A stretch of DNA of 64,000 bases from Lachnoclostridium sp. UBA903 (GTDB taxonomy: Bacteria; Bacillota; Clostridia; Lachnospirales; Lachnospiraceae), in assembly GCA_002294045.1 (NCBI GenBank), contig DBEP01000114.1, forward strand, positions 138,246 through 202,245, read 5' to 3'. Under the pieces are notes generated by a model. The model saw nothing but the letters and a program-made list of their open reading frames with translations, had not been told where the DNA came from and searched no databases. The first letter of the stretch is position 1. The number at the start of each line of letters is the position of its first letter. The position numbers were made by a program, and so were the translations under genes. Positions 1 through 8,734 of this stretch are shown here, piece after piece.

Positions 1-2
1 AA

Positions 3-701
3 CAAGAGGCGGAATTTGTAATGTTTATGCCGGAGACCCACCTTTTGGGAGCCATTGGTGCATTGGATGAAGACGGTAACCTTGCAATCGGAAGCCAGAG
101 TATTTACCGTGAAGATACGGCGGTGGGCGGTAACTTCGGCGCGTTTACAACCCAGAGAACAGGCAATGCAATGAAGGCAATCGGCTGCGCAGGTACGATT
201 ATCGGACATTGCGAGGAGAGAAAAGATAAAGCAGGAATTCTTTCGGAGGCCGGTATAACGGATACCGATGCAATAAACCGGATTCTGAACCGGGAGATAA
301 AAGCGGCGGTTGCAGCAGGACTTAAAGTTCTATACTGTATCGGCGAAAGCGCTGAGGAGCAGGAGAATTGGCAGGAGGTATTAAGAAAGCAGCTGGCAGT
401 CGGTCTGGACGGTGTTGATTTAAGCGGCATTACAATCGCTTACGAACCGGTCTGGGCCATCGGACCGGGGAAAACGCCTCCGGATAAGGAATATATAAAA
501 AAGATTGCCGGATTTGTTAAAGAGGAGACCAAGGGGTGTCCGGTGGTCTACGGCGGTGGGCTGAAAACAGATAATGCCAGGATGCTGGCATCCATTCCTG
601 AAATTGACGGCGGCTTAATTGCATTAACAAGGTTCCAGGGAGAAATCGGCTTCTACCCGGATGAATACCTGGAGATTATAAAAACCTATTTAGGTAAATA
701 A
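3..701 (+). CDS. Triosephosphate isomerase family protein, 5' end outside window
   Basis: TIM-barrel isomerase that would interconvert triose phosphates or a related sugar phosphate in the cytoplasm. The frame is open from base 3, upstream of the first internal ATG at 21, so the gene starts outside the window and about 230 codons are present. The electrophilic His sits in IIGHCEERKD and the catalytic Glu in AYEPVWAIGPGKTP. A C-terminal YGGGLKTDNA resembles the phosphate-binding GGS loop. The N-terminal Asn-Lys motif is missing because of the window edge. A LarA-like gene follows 27 bp later on the same strand, and aldolase and phosphoglucose isomerase homologues lie nearby. I infer a pathway-specific paralogue rather than the housekeeping tpiA, which usually sits with gapA-pgk; this cannot be proved from the window. 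Confidence 0.85.
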   Translation, partial: QEAEFVMFMPETHLLGAIGALDEDGNLAIGSQSIYREDTAVGGNFGAFTTQRTGNAMKAIGCAGTIIGHCEERKDKAGILSEAGITDTDAINRILNREIKAAVAAGLKVLYCIGESAEEQENWQEVLRKQLAVGLDGVDLSGITIAYEPVWAIGPGKTPPDKEYIKKIAGFVKEETKGCPVVYGGGLKTDNARMLASIPEIDGGLIALTRFQGEIGFYPDEYLEIIKTYLGK

Positions 702-728
702 TATACTGACAGAAAGCGAGGAAAAATC

Positions 729-2180
729 ATGAATTTATCATTTGAATACGGGCATGGGACGATGAATGCCAACCTGCCTGATAATACGGATATATTTATA
801 ACAGGGGAAACGGTTGCCGATCCGGCGTATATTCCGGAAGAACAGCTGGAAGAAAAGACCTTGGAATCCATCCGTAATCCCATCGGTATGGAGCCGCTGA
901 GTAAGCTTGCCAAGAAAGGTTCCAAGGTTGCCATTGTGTTTCCGGACAGGGTAAAGGGCGGAGAACAGCCCACGGCCCACCGTAAAATATCCATTAAACT
1001 GATTCTCAAAGAACTTTACGGTGCGGGCGTGGACAAAAAAGATGTTCTTCTTATATGCTCCAACGGTCTTCACAGAAAAAATACGGAAAAAGAAATCCGC
1101 AATGTTTTAGGAGACGAGCTGTTCCATGAATTCTGGTATTCTCACCAGATTATGAATCATGACAGCGAAAACTATGAGCATCTAGTAGACTTAGGCGTGA
1201 CTGACCGGGGAGATCCGGTTATTATGAACAAATATGTATATGAAAGTGATGTTGCCATCCTGATCGGACATACGCAGGGTAATCCGTACGGGGGCTATTC
1301 AGGCGGTTATAAGCATTGTTCCACAGGCATTACCCACTGGAGGTCCATAGCATCCCATCATGTCCCGGAAGTAATGCACAGAAAGGATTTTGTACCGGTC
1401 AGCGGGCATTCCATGATGAGAACCAAGTTTGATGAAATCGGTGAGCACATGGAAAAATGTATGGGCAAGAAATTCTTCTGCTGTGATGCGGTTCTTGATT
1501 CCAGCTCAAGACAGATTGCGGTTTTCAGCGGTTATGCAAAAGAAATGCAGCCGGTTTCCTGGAAAGAGGCCGATAAAAGGACTTATGTGCCCTTTGCCGA
1601 TAAAAAATATGACGTATTAGTATTTGGAATGCCTCAATTTTTCCATTATGGCGACGGAATGGGAACTAATCCTATTATGCTGATGCAGGCTTTGTCCGCC
1701 CAGGTAATCCGTTTTAAAAGGATTATGAGTGAAAACTGCGTTATTATATGCTCCAGCGTATGCAACGGTTATTTCCATGATGAGTTATGGCCTTATCTCA
1801 GGGAAATGTATGAAATGTTCCAGAAAGACGGAATGAATATCCTGCCGGATATGAACCGGCTCGGAGAATACTTTGCTACCAATGAAGAATATATCAGAAA
1901 ATACCGTTTTACTAATGCGTTTCATCCGTTCCATGGTTTTTCCATGATATCCTGCGGACATATTGCGGAACAGAATACGTCCGCAATCTATCTTGTCGGT
2001 GCGGAACAGCCGGGGTATGCAAGAGGAATGGGACTTAAGACCAGAGCGACCTTTGAAGAAGCGTTACAGGATGCGAAGAAAAAATTTGTCGGACAAAATC
2101 CGAATATCCTGGCGTTGCCTTTGACATTTAAAAAGGCATCCGTTCATCTTATGATGAAAGACGAATTATATAACGGATAA
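729..2180 (+). CDS. LarA-like nickel-dependent racemase/epimerase (DUF2088 family)
   Basis: 483-residue cytoplasmic protein of the lactate racemase superfamily. This family uses a nickel-pincer nucleotide cofactor to racemise or epimerise alpha-hydroxy acids. The sequence shows the family's GLHRKNTEKEI segment (residues about 117-127) and the GHTQGNPYGGYSGGYKH segment (about 181-197), which resemble the His/Lys-rich active site of LarA. Start ATG 729 has GCGAGG upstream. It follows a TIM homologue by 27 bp and is closed by a large stem-loop terminator. The substrate is not known; characterised homologues act on lactate, malate, phenyllactate or gluconate-type acids. No larB, larC or larE cofactor genes are visible here, so the cofactor would have to be made elsewhere. 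Confidence 0.85.
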   Translation: MNLSFEYGHGTMNANLPDNTDIFITGETVADPAYIPEEQLEEKTLESIRNPIGMEPLSKLAKKGSKVAIVFPDRVKGGEQPTAHRKISIKLILKELYGAGVDKKDVLLICSNGLHRKNTEKEIRNVLGDELFHEFWYSHQIMNHDSENYEHLVDLGVTDRGDPVIMNKYVYESDVAILIGHTQGNPYGGYSGGYKHCSTGITHWRSIASHHVPEVMHRKDFVPVSGHSMMRTKFDEIGEHMEKCMGKKFFCCDAVLDSSSRQIAVFSGYAKEMQPVSWKEADKRTYVPFADKKYDVLVFGMPQFFHYGDGMGTNPIMLMQALSAQVIRFKRIMSENCVIICSSVCNGYFHDELWPYLREMYEMFQKDGMNILPDMNRLGEYFATNEEYIRKYRFTNAFHPFHGFSMISCGHIAEQNTSAIYLVGAEQPGYARGMGLKTRATFEEALQDAKKKFVGQNPNILALPLTFKKASVHLMMKDELYNG

Positions 2181-2193
2181 TTCAATTTCAGAT

Positions 2194-2269
2194 ATTGCGC
2201 CAGCGAGATATAATTCAATTTTACCATAATTATGAATAAAATTGAAAATAACACTGGCGTAATTTTTTT
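2194..2269 (+). terminator. Nested stem-loop terminator after the LarA-like gene
   Basis: Outer arms TTGCGCCAG and CTGGCGTAA pair around an inner hairpin (TTCAATTTTA with TAAAATTGAA), followed by a run of T at 2263-2269. It separates the TIM/LarA-like pair from the ABC importer operon. Confidence 0.75.
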
Positions 2270-2387
2270 AAGACACCTGAATTAATTTTTATACAAAACA
2301 AACTTTCCGTTTAACATCTGGACTTACAGGTATCTGCAATCAATGGTATGAAAAAAGTTCATACTTAATTATATTGGCATTCCGGGA

Positions 2388-2393
2388 TATAAT
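2388..2393 (+). promoter_or_regulatory. Possible -10 box for the ABC importer operon
   Basis: A perfect TATAAT lies 54 bp before the permease start. The TTAATT 17 bp upstream is only a weak -35, so an activator may be involved. Inference from sequence only. Confidence 0.3.
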
Positions 2394-2446
2394 CAGAATA
2401 TGAAGAGATGGATTACAGCCATCGGTAAACAGAAAGGAATGTTAAT

Positions 2447-3253
2447 ATGCAATATAACACATCAAGTCCAAAGAAGAAAGGCAACAGCTTTATTTCTAAA
2501 ATTCCAAACAATGTCTGGCTGCTTTTTTCCTTTGCGGCGGCCATGATAGTATGGTGGTTATTATCCGTCAACCCACAGACAGCACGTAGTTTTCCGAATG
2601 TTTTTGCCGTAATAAAATCGATACAAACTATGATGGACAGAGGAGTTTTCTTTAAGGATATCAGCAGCAGCTTAATTTCAGTAACTGCGGGCTTTGCATT
2701 AGGATTTGTTATTGCACTTCCGGTTGCCGTATTAATGGCCTGGTACAGACCGGTCAGAAACATCATTGAGCCATGGATACAGTTTGTCAGAAATATTCCG
2801 CCCCTGGCCTATGTACCTCTTGTTGTTATATCGGCAGGTGTTGGTCGTAAACCGCAGATTATAGTAATTACGATTGCAACCTTTTTAACTATGGCAATAA
2901 CAATCTTTCAGGGTGTAATTAATATTGATGAGACCCTCATAAAAGCAGCCAGAGTATTAGGGGCAAAAGATAAAGATATCTTCCTTAAGGTTATAGCACC
3001 TGCAACTTTGCCTTTTATAATTACCGCTGTCAGGCTGGGAGCTTCCGTTGCATTAACAACCCTTATTGCAGCCGAATCAACCGGAGCGACGGCCGGACTG
3101 GGTATGAGAATCAGGGCTTTAAACAATACCTTTGAATCCGGACCGATGCTTTTATATATCATAGTGATAGGCATTATAGGTATTACGGTGGAAAAACTGG
3201 TAAAAATGCTTGAAAGGAGATTGACGGGATGGCAAGAGAAGAGAGAAATATAA
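2447..3253 (+). CDS. ABC transporter permease, NitT/TauT (SsuC/TauC-like) family
   Basis: 268-residue inner-membrane permease with about six hydrophobic helices. The family EAA-like loop is visible as DETLIKAARVLGAKDKDIFLKV (about residues 162-183), which docks onto the ATPase. The family imports sulfonates, taurine, nitrate, pyrimidine precursors and related small anions or aromatics. The start ATG 2447 has AGAAAGGAATG upstream. The 3' end overlaps the ATPase gene by 25 bp, so the two are translationally coupled. Together with the ATPase and lipoprotein it forms a complete importer inside a locus of sugar-phosphate enzymes. Substrate not determinable. Confidence 0.9.
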   Translation: MQYNTSSPKKKGNSFISKIPNNVWLLFSFAAAMIVWWLLSVNPQTARSFPNVFAVIKSIQTMMDRGVFFKDISSSLISVTAGFALGFVIALPVAVLMAWYRPVRNIIEPWIQFVRNIPPLAYVPLVVISAGVGRKPQIIVITIATFLTMAITIFQGVINIDETLIKAARVLGAKDKDIFLKVIAPATLPFIITAVRLGASVALTTLIAAESTGATAGLGMRIRALNNTFESGPMLLYIIVIGIIGITVEKLVKMLERRLTGWQEKREI

Positions 3254-4020
3254 AACTCAAAATAGACAATGTCAAAAAAGTTTATAACACGCGTAATGGG
3301 GAGATGACAGTCTTAAACGGCATTAATCTCGATATTATGGAAAATGAATTTATATGTGTTGTCGGGCCGTCCGGATGCGGTAAATCAACCTTGCTGAACA
3401 TAATAGCCGGATTATCGGAACCTTCATCCGGTAAAGTTTATTGTGACGGACATGAGGTAACGGGAACCGGTACGGAAAGAGGAGTTGTATTTCAGCAATA
3501 TGCATTGTTTCCCTGGTTAACCGTTAGAAAGAATGTTGAATTCGGATTAAGCTTAAAAGGAATCAGAGGAAAAGAAGCTTCGGATACGGCACTAAGGTAT
3601 ATTAATATGGTTGACCTGGCAGACTTTAGTAACCACTATCCCAAGGAATTATCAGGCGGTATGAAACAACGCGTGGCAATTGCAAGAGCTTATGCCGTTA
3701 ATCCTTCCGTATTACTGATGGATGAGCCGTTCGGTGCATTGGATGCCCAGACAAGGACCCAGCTGCAGACGGAACTGCTTACTACCTGGCAGAAAGAAAA
3801 AAAGACCTGCTTTTTTATTACCCATGATGTGGACGAAGCAATTATACTTGGACAGAAGGTTATTATAATGAGTGCAAGACCCGGCCGTATTAAAGAAATC
3901 GTAGATATAACCATTCCGTATCCGCGTAACCAGGAGACTAAGATGTCGAAAGAATTTCTGGACTTAAAAAATCATATCTGGGGACAGGTATACCAGGAAT
4001 ATCTGGAGGTCAGGAAATAA
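3229..4020 (+). CDS. ABC transporter ATP-binding protein, SsuB/TauB-like
   Basis: 263-residue nucleotide-binding subunit of the importer, cytoplasmic face of the membrane. Walker A GPSGCGKST, Q-loop FQQYALFPW, signature LSGGMKQRVAIARA, Walker B LLMDEPFGALD and the H-loop FITHDVDEA are all intact. The C-terminal segment after SARPGRIKEIVDI is typical of the NitT/TauT ATPases. Start ATG 3229 lies within the permease gene with AGGAG upstream; the overlap implies coupled translation. The substrate-binding lipoprotein gene begins 76 bp downstream. Confidence 0.93.
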   Translation: MAREERNIKLKIDNVKKVYNTRNGEMTVLNGINLDIMENEFICVVGPSGCGKSTLLNIIAGLSEPSSGKVYCDGHEVTGTGTERGVVFQQYALFPWLTVRKNVEFGLSLKGIRGKEASDTALRYINMVDLADFSNHYPKELSGGMKQRVAIARAYAVNPSVLLMDEPFGALDAQTRTQLQTELLTTWQKEKKTCFFITHDVDEAIILGQKVIIMSARPGRIKEIVDITIPYPRNQETKMSKEFLDLKNHIWGQVYQEYLEVRK

Positions 4021-4096
4021 GCTGCGTCAAAATAATTATCAGGTTCAGATGTATAAAAACTTGTTAATTTATAAAAATTATTCAGGAGGAATTATT

Positions 4097-5179
4097 ATGA
4101 GGAAGGTGTTTAGTTTAGTATTAATTTTAATTATGGTTACTTCAGCGTTAATTGGGTGTGGAAGTAAAAACAACGGGAAGACGGAAACACAGACAAATGA
4201 GACAAAAGACGGGAATACCGTACAAGATGATACCACACAGGAAAATACTGCAGCAGATACCACGCTAGAAGAAATTACATTAAACATAGGTTATATGCCT
4301 AATTATGCCAGCCTGTGCACAGTTGTTGCCGGTATTAAAATGGATTATTTTAAGGAACAGGGAATAAACGTTAATTTAGTTGAATTTGCAGACGGTCCCA
4401 CAATCATATCCGCTATGGAATCCGGCAGCATAGATATCGGATATATCGGACCCGGAGCACATAAGCTCTCAATACAGGGCAAGGCGGATATCATAGCCAT
4501 ATCACACTACGGCAATGCGGATGAAGTCATAGGAAACGCAGACAAAGGAGTATCCTCCATAAAGGATTTGCCCGGCAAAACAATTGCCATTGCTTCCGGA
4601 ACAACCAGTGAAACTATTTTAAATCTGACACTCAAAAAAGCCGGATTGACAAGGGATGATGTAGAGATTATGGATATGGATGCGTCCGCCATTGTAACGG
4701 CAATGCTTTCAGGAAGTGTTGATGCGGCGGCGACCTGGTCGCCTAATACCTTTACAATCAAAAACCAGTTAGGCGATAAAGCAGTCGTACTTGCTAATAA
4801 TAAGACATATATCAGTGAATTTCCTTCCATCTGCTCCTGGGTTGCCAACCCGTCCTATGTTGAAAAGAATTCTGATATCGTTTTGAGATTTACGAAAGGT
4901 TTATTTAAAGCAATGGATTACAGGACGGATGATAATGCGGCTGAAATTGCAGGCTGGGTTGCCGAGCAAACCGCATTGGATAAAGCCGCGGTATTGGACC
5001 AGATTTACGACGGGGACTGGATTAATGCGGCTGATGTAGTATCGTCTATTGAAGACGGCACAATGGAAACATATTATAAGGCGCAGCAGAAAAACTTTAT
5101 TGACAGCGGGGATGTAACGCAGGAAGCTGATGTCAGCGATTATGTGTTATTCCAGAATATGCTTGATGCGGCGGAATAA
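4097..5179 (+). CDS. ABC transporter substrate-binding lipoprotein, NMT1/SsuA-like
   Basis: 360-residue lipoprotein. Residues 1-19 form a signal peptide ending in the lipobox LIGCG, so the protein should be anchored to the outer face of the membrane through Cys. A Thr/Glu/Asn-rich linker follows, then the two-lobed NMT1/SsuA-type binding domain (LNIGYMPNYASL, GSIDIGYIGPGAHK, LPGKTIAIASGTTSE, LSGSVDAAATWSPN). I chose ATG 4097 because AGGAGG sits seven bases upstream and the signal peptide starts there; an in-frame ATG at 4049 would put 16 polar residues before it. Sulfonate, taurine and nitrate binders share this fold, so ligand assignment is open. Confidence 0.9.
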   Translation: MRKVFSLVLILIMVTSALIGCGSKNNGKTETQTNETKDGNTVQDDTTQENTAADTTLEEITLNIGYMPNYASLCTVVAGIKMDYFKEQGINVNLVEFADGPTIISAMESGSIDIGYIGPGAHKLSIQGKADIIAISHYGNADEVIGNADKGVSSIKDLPGKTIAIASGTTSETILNLTLKKAGLTRDDVEIMDMDASAIVTAMLSGSVDAAATWSPNTFTIKNQLGDKAVVLANNKTYISEFPSICSWVANPSYVEKNSDIVLRFTKGLFKAMDYRTDDNAAEIAGWVAEQTALDKAAVLDQIYDGDWINAADVVSSIEDGTMETYYKAQQKNFIDSGDVTQEADVSDYVLFQNMLDAAE

Positions 5180-5231
5180 TCCTTAAAACCCCGTACAACC
5201 GATTATAAAAACATGATATTTAAGATAAATA

Positions 5232-5262
5232 TTAGGGCTATCAGATAAAATGATAGTCCTAA
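5232..5262 (+). promoter_or_regulatory. Stem-loop without T-tract upstream of the histidine kinase
   Basis: Arms TTAGGGCTATCA and TGATAGTCCTAA form a 12-bp stem with a 7-base loop. No run of T follows. It lies 26 bp before the kinase ATG, between the lipoprotein and kinase genes, and could stabilise or process the mRNA or act as a weak attenuator. Confidence 0.5.
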
Positions 5263-5288
5263 AGGGCTATTCTCCCGGGAGGTAAAAA

Positions 5289-6785
5289 ATGCTTATCTTG
5301 CTGATGATTTTTTTGATTTTAGCGTCCATATTACTGCTGGCATTAAAGCGTAATAAGGAATCATTCTACCTCCTGGGTATGTGTATCAGCCTTGCGGTCC
5401 ATTTAACCGGAATTCTCATATTTATTGCTAAGAAGGGAGGGATATCCAGTAATCTGCAGGATTTTATTTTCCTTTCCCGTAATATAAAAACAAGTATACA
5501 GTATCTTTTAATAACCCTGGACAGCCTTGGCTTCATAATTGCTGTGGGGAGATACTCATTTCCTATGTTTTTTTTATTATTGGCAATGAATTATTCCATG
5601 ATACCGTGGATAAGGAGAAAACACTGGCTGCAATATGTCATTCTTGTTTTTCCGGTAGTTTCATTAATCCTGTATTATCCCGAGGTATTCCGCACGGTTA
5701 CCTTAAACAAACCTCACATACAGGAAATGCTCGTGGATTTTTCAAGGTATTGGATTTCGTTTTACGTACTGGCCGCATTTGTTCTGCTGATTATAGAATT
5801 CGCATCTATAACGATGAAGTTCTGCAGGAAGCAATTTGTGCAGATAATGGTTTTTATGATGTCCATTTCCATTGTTTATTTACTTTACAGCGGGCAGGAC
5901 CCGGCCCAGGTATACCAGTTTTATTCGGACGATTATCTCTGGAGGAAGGGTATATATTATATGAACTCCGCCCTTTCCGTACAGGCTTATACGGTTATTG
6001 TGCTTGGCAACGTAATTTGCGGTATCCTGGGCTTTGCTAGTTTTCTTAAATTTACCCAAAGGAGTTTTGCAGATAATCATGAAGAATTTGTTATGAAGAA
6101 CAAATTCGATAACGTAAGTTACGTAGCTTCCGTCTTTGTCCACAGCATAAAAAACCAGCTGCTTGCAAACAGGGTAATTCATAAAAGAATCCAGGTAATG
6201 TTTGATAATGGCATAGCAGGCGAGGAACCCCTGAAAGGTTATATCAATACCCTTTCGGAGCAAAATGAATTAATGCTGTCCAGGCTTGATGAACTTTACA
6301 AATCCATTAAATCCAATTCTATTATCCTGGTTCCCGTTCTGATTGAGGAGATACTGCATTGTGCCGTTGAGCGTTTTCATAATAAGTTCCCGGAAAAGCA
6401 GGTGAACGTGGAAATGGAAACCAAAGCCACAGTTTTAGCCGATAAGACCCATTTATGTGAAGCAGTCTACAATCTGCTGGTAAATGCCCAGGAAGCGGTA
6501 AATGAATCAGACCGGGGCGCGGAAGGAAAGATTTCATTGATTACCCATAACGAAAGACTATATACGGTAATTGAAGTTAAGGATAACGGCACGGGTATCA
6601 ATGCGGGAAAATTAAGGAAAATATATGAGCCGTTCTATACCAGCAAGAATTCAAATTATAATTGGGGAATGGGGCTTTATTATGTGAGGGCTATCGTTAA
6701 GGGACATTTTGGAATCATGCGTTTTGAAAGTAAAGAAAATACAGGCAGCAGTTTTTATATATTACTCCCGAAATTCAAAGTATAG
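5289..6785 (+). CDS. Membrane sensor histidine kinase
   Basis: 498-residue two-component sensor. The N-terminal half (about residues 1-250) is a series of roughly seven hydrophobic helices with little extracellular loop, suggesting a membrane-embedded sensor. The phospho-acceptor H-box appears to be FVHSIKNQLLANR (about residue 280). The catalytic ATPase domain has the N-box YNLLVNAQEAV, G1 VKDNGTGI and G2 NWGMGLYYVRAIV. Start ATG 5289 has a strong GGGAGGT site. The response regulator begins 18 bp later, so they are a cognate pair. Position between the importer and the aldolase/isomerase genes suggests it senses the imported compound or its state; that is inference. Confidence 0.9.
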   Translation: MLILLMIFLILASILLLALKRNKESFYLLGMCISLAVHLTGILIFIAKKGGISSNLQDFIFLSRNIKTSIQYLLITLDSLGFIIAVGRYSFPMFFLLLAMNYSMIPWIRRKHWLQYVILVFPVVSLILYYPEVFRTVTLNKPHIQEMLVDFSRYWISFYVLAAFVLLIIEFASITMKFCRKQFVQIMVFMMSISIVYLLYSGQDPAQVYQFYSDDYLWRKGIYYMNSALSVQAYTVIVLGNVICGILGFASFLKFTQRSFADNHEEFVMKNKFDNVSYVASVFVHSIKNQLLANRVIHKRIQVMFDNGIAGEEPLKGYINTLSEQNELMLSRLDELYKSIKSNSIILVPVLIEEILHCAVERFHNKFPEKQVNVEMETKATVLADKTHLCEAVYNLLVNAQEAVNESDRGAEGKISLITHNERLYTVIEVKDNGTGINAGKLRKIYEPFYTSKNSNYNWGMGLYYVRAIVKGHFGIMRFESKENTGSSFYILLPKFKV

Positions 6786-6803
6786 AGAGAAGGGTGATAC
6801 GAT

Positions 6804-7478
6804 TTGGCAAAGCTTATCAGGATACTTATAGCAGATGATTTCCCAATTCTGTTGGAAGATTTGAGCGAGATTATTAATTCCCAGCCGGATATGAAAGTGG
6901 CTGGAACTGCGTTAAACGGCTCTCAGATAGTTGAGCTCGCTTCCCGGGTTGAATTTGATATTATATTAATGGATATTGAGATGGAGAATCCTATAGCAGG
7001 AATTACTGCAACCGAGCTGATCCGTGATAGGGACAATACTGCCAGAATTATCTTTTTAACCGCCCATGAAACCAAGGATATTATTATAACCGCCATGGCT
7101 ACGGGAGCAGTGGACTATATTGTAAAAGGAGGGAGCGAGGAGGAACTGGTGCATCATATCCGCAGTGCCTATGAAGATAATCCGGTCATGAAAGGCAAAG
7201 TGCAGCAAATTTTGCTGCAGGAATATAAAAGGTTACAGGAGTCGGAAAGAAGCCTGCTGTTTTTTATCAATAATATTTCACAATTAACAAGTACGGAAAG
7301 GGTATTAGTCCGGCTTTTGTTAAAAGACATGAAGGTAAACGAAATTGCGAAGGAAAGGTGTGTGGAAGTAGTAACCGTAAAAACACAGATTAAAAGCCTG
7401 CTGCGCAAATTCGGATGCACCCGCACGAAAGAAATAGTTAAAATAATAAGGGAATTGAATTTAAGCCACTTATTTTAA
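6804..7478 (+). CDS. Response regulator, REC plus LuxR-type HTH
   Basis: 224-residue DNA-binding response regulator, partner of the upstream kinase. The receiver domain (residues 1-120) has the acidic pair in ILIADDFP, the phospho-acceptor Asp in IILMDIEM and the conserved Lys in YIVKGG. The C-terminal helix-turn-helix (about 165-220; LTSTERVLVRLLLKDMKVNEIAKE, split here across the recognition helix) is LuxR/NarL-like, although with a Thr-Ser-Thr-Glu opening rather than the usual LTxRE. It starts at TTG 6804, a rarer codon that may lower its level relative to the kinase; AGAAGGG lies upstream. The aldolase gene follows 30 bp later, so it is probably within the operon it controls. Confidence 0.9.
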   Translation: MAKLIRILIADDFPILLEDLSEIINSQPDMKVAGTALNGSQIVELASRVEFDIILMDIEMENPIAGITATELIRDRDNTARIIFLTAHETKDIIITAMATGAVDYIVKGGSEEELVHHIRSAYEDNPVMKGKVQQILLQEYKRLQESERSLLFFINNISQLTSTERVLVRLLLKDMKVNEIAKERCVEVVTVKTQIKSLLRKFGCTRTKEIVKIIRELNLSHLF

Positions 7479-7508
7479 TATAAAACAAAACAGGAAGGAA
7501 TTAAAAAT

Positions 7509-8663
7509 ATGCCAATAGTACCATTAAGACCTTTGTTGGAGGCAACGGAAAAATATAATTTTGCATTTGGAGCGTTTAACGTAAATGCGGCAGCCCAGGT
7601 AAAAGCTGCCGTCGAAGTACATGAGATGTTCCGCTCGGCGGCCATATTGCAGGGAGCGGATTTAGCAAACGGATACATGGGAGGAAGAAAGGATTTCTTG
7701 AATTCCACTTTGGAAGATAAGAAAACGGGAGCAAAAAATATCGGAAACGCCGTTAAAAAATACGGCATGTACTCGCCGGTTCCAATTGTATTGCATCTTG
7801 ACCACGGTAAAGATTTTGATTCTGTGAAAGCTGCCATAGACGGCGGTTATACTTCCGTCATGATAGACGGTTCTTCCCTGCCCTTTGATGAAAATGTTGA
7901 GCTGACCAGGGAAGTAGTAAAGTATGCCCATGCCAGAGGCGTGTCGGTAGAAGGTGAATTGGGTGTGCTGGCGGGCGTAGAAGACCATGTATTTTCAGAA
8001 GATTCCACTTATACCAACCCCCTAAGTGCCGTGGATTTCATACGCAAAACCCAAGTGGATGCTCTTGCTATCTCTTACGGAACCATGCATGGAGCGGTAA
8101 AAGGGAAAAATGTTAAATTAAGAAGGGAAATAGTAATAGCAATTAAAGAATGCTTAAAGCATGAAAAATTATTCGGCGTATTAGTATCCCATGGTTCTTC
8201 CACCGTGCCGAAATATATAGTAGATGAAATAAACGGCCTGGGCGGAGAAATCAAGAATGCGGACGGCATTGCAGTCAGTGAATTAAAGCAGGCCATTCAA
8301 AGCGGGATAGGAAAAATCAACGTGGACACGGACCTTCGTCTTGCGGTAACCAGGAATTTAAAAGAGTTTTTCAGATATAATCCTTCCAAGCGGGACAGTG
8401 CTTCTATCGGAAAAATCTACGAGCTGCTGGAAGAAAAGAAAAATCAGTTTGACCCAAGAGTTTTCTTAACTCCTGTAATGGATACGGTAATGTATGGAAC
8501 GGTTCCCGATGATGACATAGCAGGCATTATAGAATGCATGGAAAACGGAGTAAAAGAAGTAATCGGTACATTAATCGTTGATTTCGGTTCCGTGGGTAAA
8601 GCGCCTCTGGTAGAATGCATAACTCTGGAAGAAATGGCAGAGAGATATAAAGAAATGTATTAA
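7509..8663 (+). CDS. Class II (zinc) fructose-bisphosphate aldolase family protein
   Basis: 384-residue cytoplasmic aldolase that would cleave or form a ketose (bis)phosphate. Family landmarks: FAFGAFNVN near the N terminus, the zinc-ligand region IVLHLDHGKDFDSVK, the GELGVLAGVED segment, AISYGTMHGAVKGK with a zinc His, the LVSHGSS motif with a further zinc His, and GIGKINVDTDLRLA for phosphate binding. The length exceeds that of the short tagatose-type enzymes and fits the longer FbaA type. RBS AGGAAGG precedes ATG 7509. It is followed 71 bp later by a phosphoglucose isomerase homologue. The true substrate may differ from fructose-1,6-bisphosphate because the locus also has an ABC importer and a LarA-like enzyme. 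Confidence 0.9.
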   Translation: MPIVPLRPLLEATEKYNFAFGAFNVNAAAQVKAAVEVHEMFRSAAILQGADLANGYMGGRKDFLNSTLEDKKTGAKNIGNAVKKYGMYSPVPIVLHLDHGKDFDSVKAAIDGGYTSVMIDGSSLPFDENVELTREVVKYAHARGVSVEGELGVLAGVEDHVFSEDSTYTNPLSAVDFIRKTQVDALAISYGTMHGAVKGKNVKLRREIVIAIKECLKHEKLFGVLVSHGSSTVPKYIVDEINGLGGEIKNADGIAVSELKQAIQSGIGKINVDTDLRLAVTRNLKEFFRYNPSKRDSASIGKIYELLEEKKNQFDPRVFLTPVMDTVMYGTVPDDDIAGIIECMENGVKEVIGTLIVDFGSVGKAPLVECITLEEMAERYKEMY

Positions 8664-8734
8664 AGCGGACCAAAAGCGGAATTAAATACGTAATGTGAAT
8701 ATCAAAATAAAAAGGAAAAGAGGTAACAGGATTT

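Noticed and set aside
1429..1620. Frame inside the LarA-like gene and other antisense frames over the ABC, cas and aldolase genes
   Set aside because: Shadow frames of well-supported genes, without ribosome binding sites or family features.
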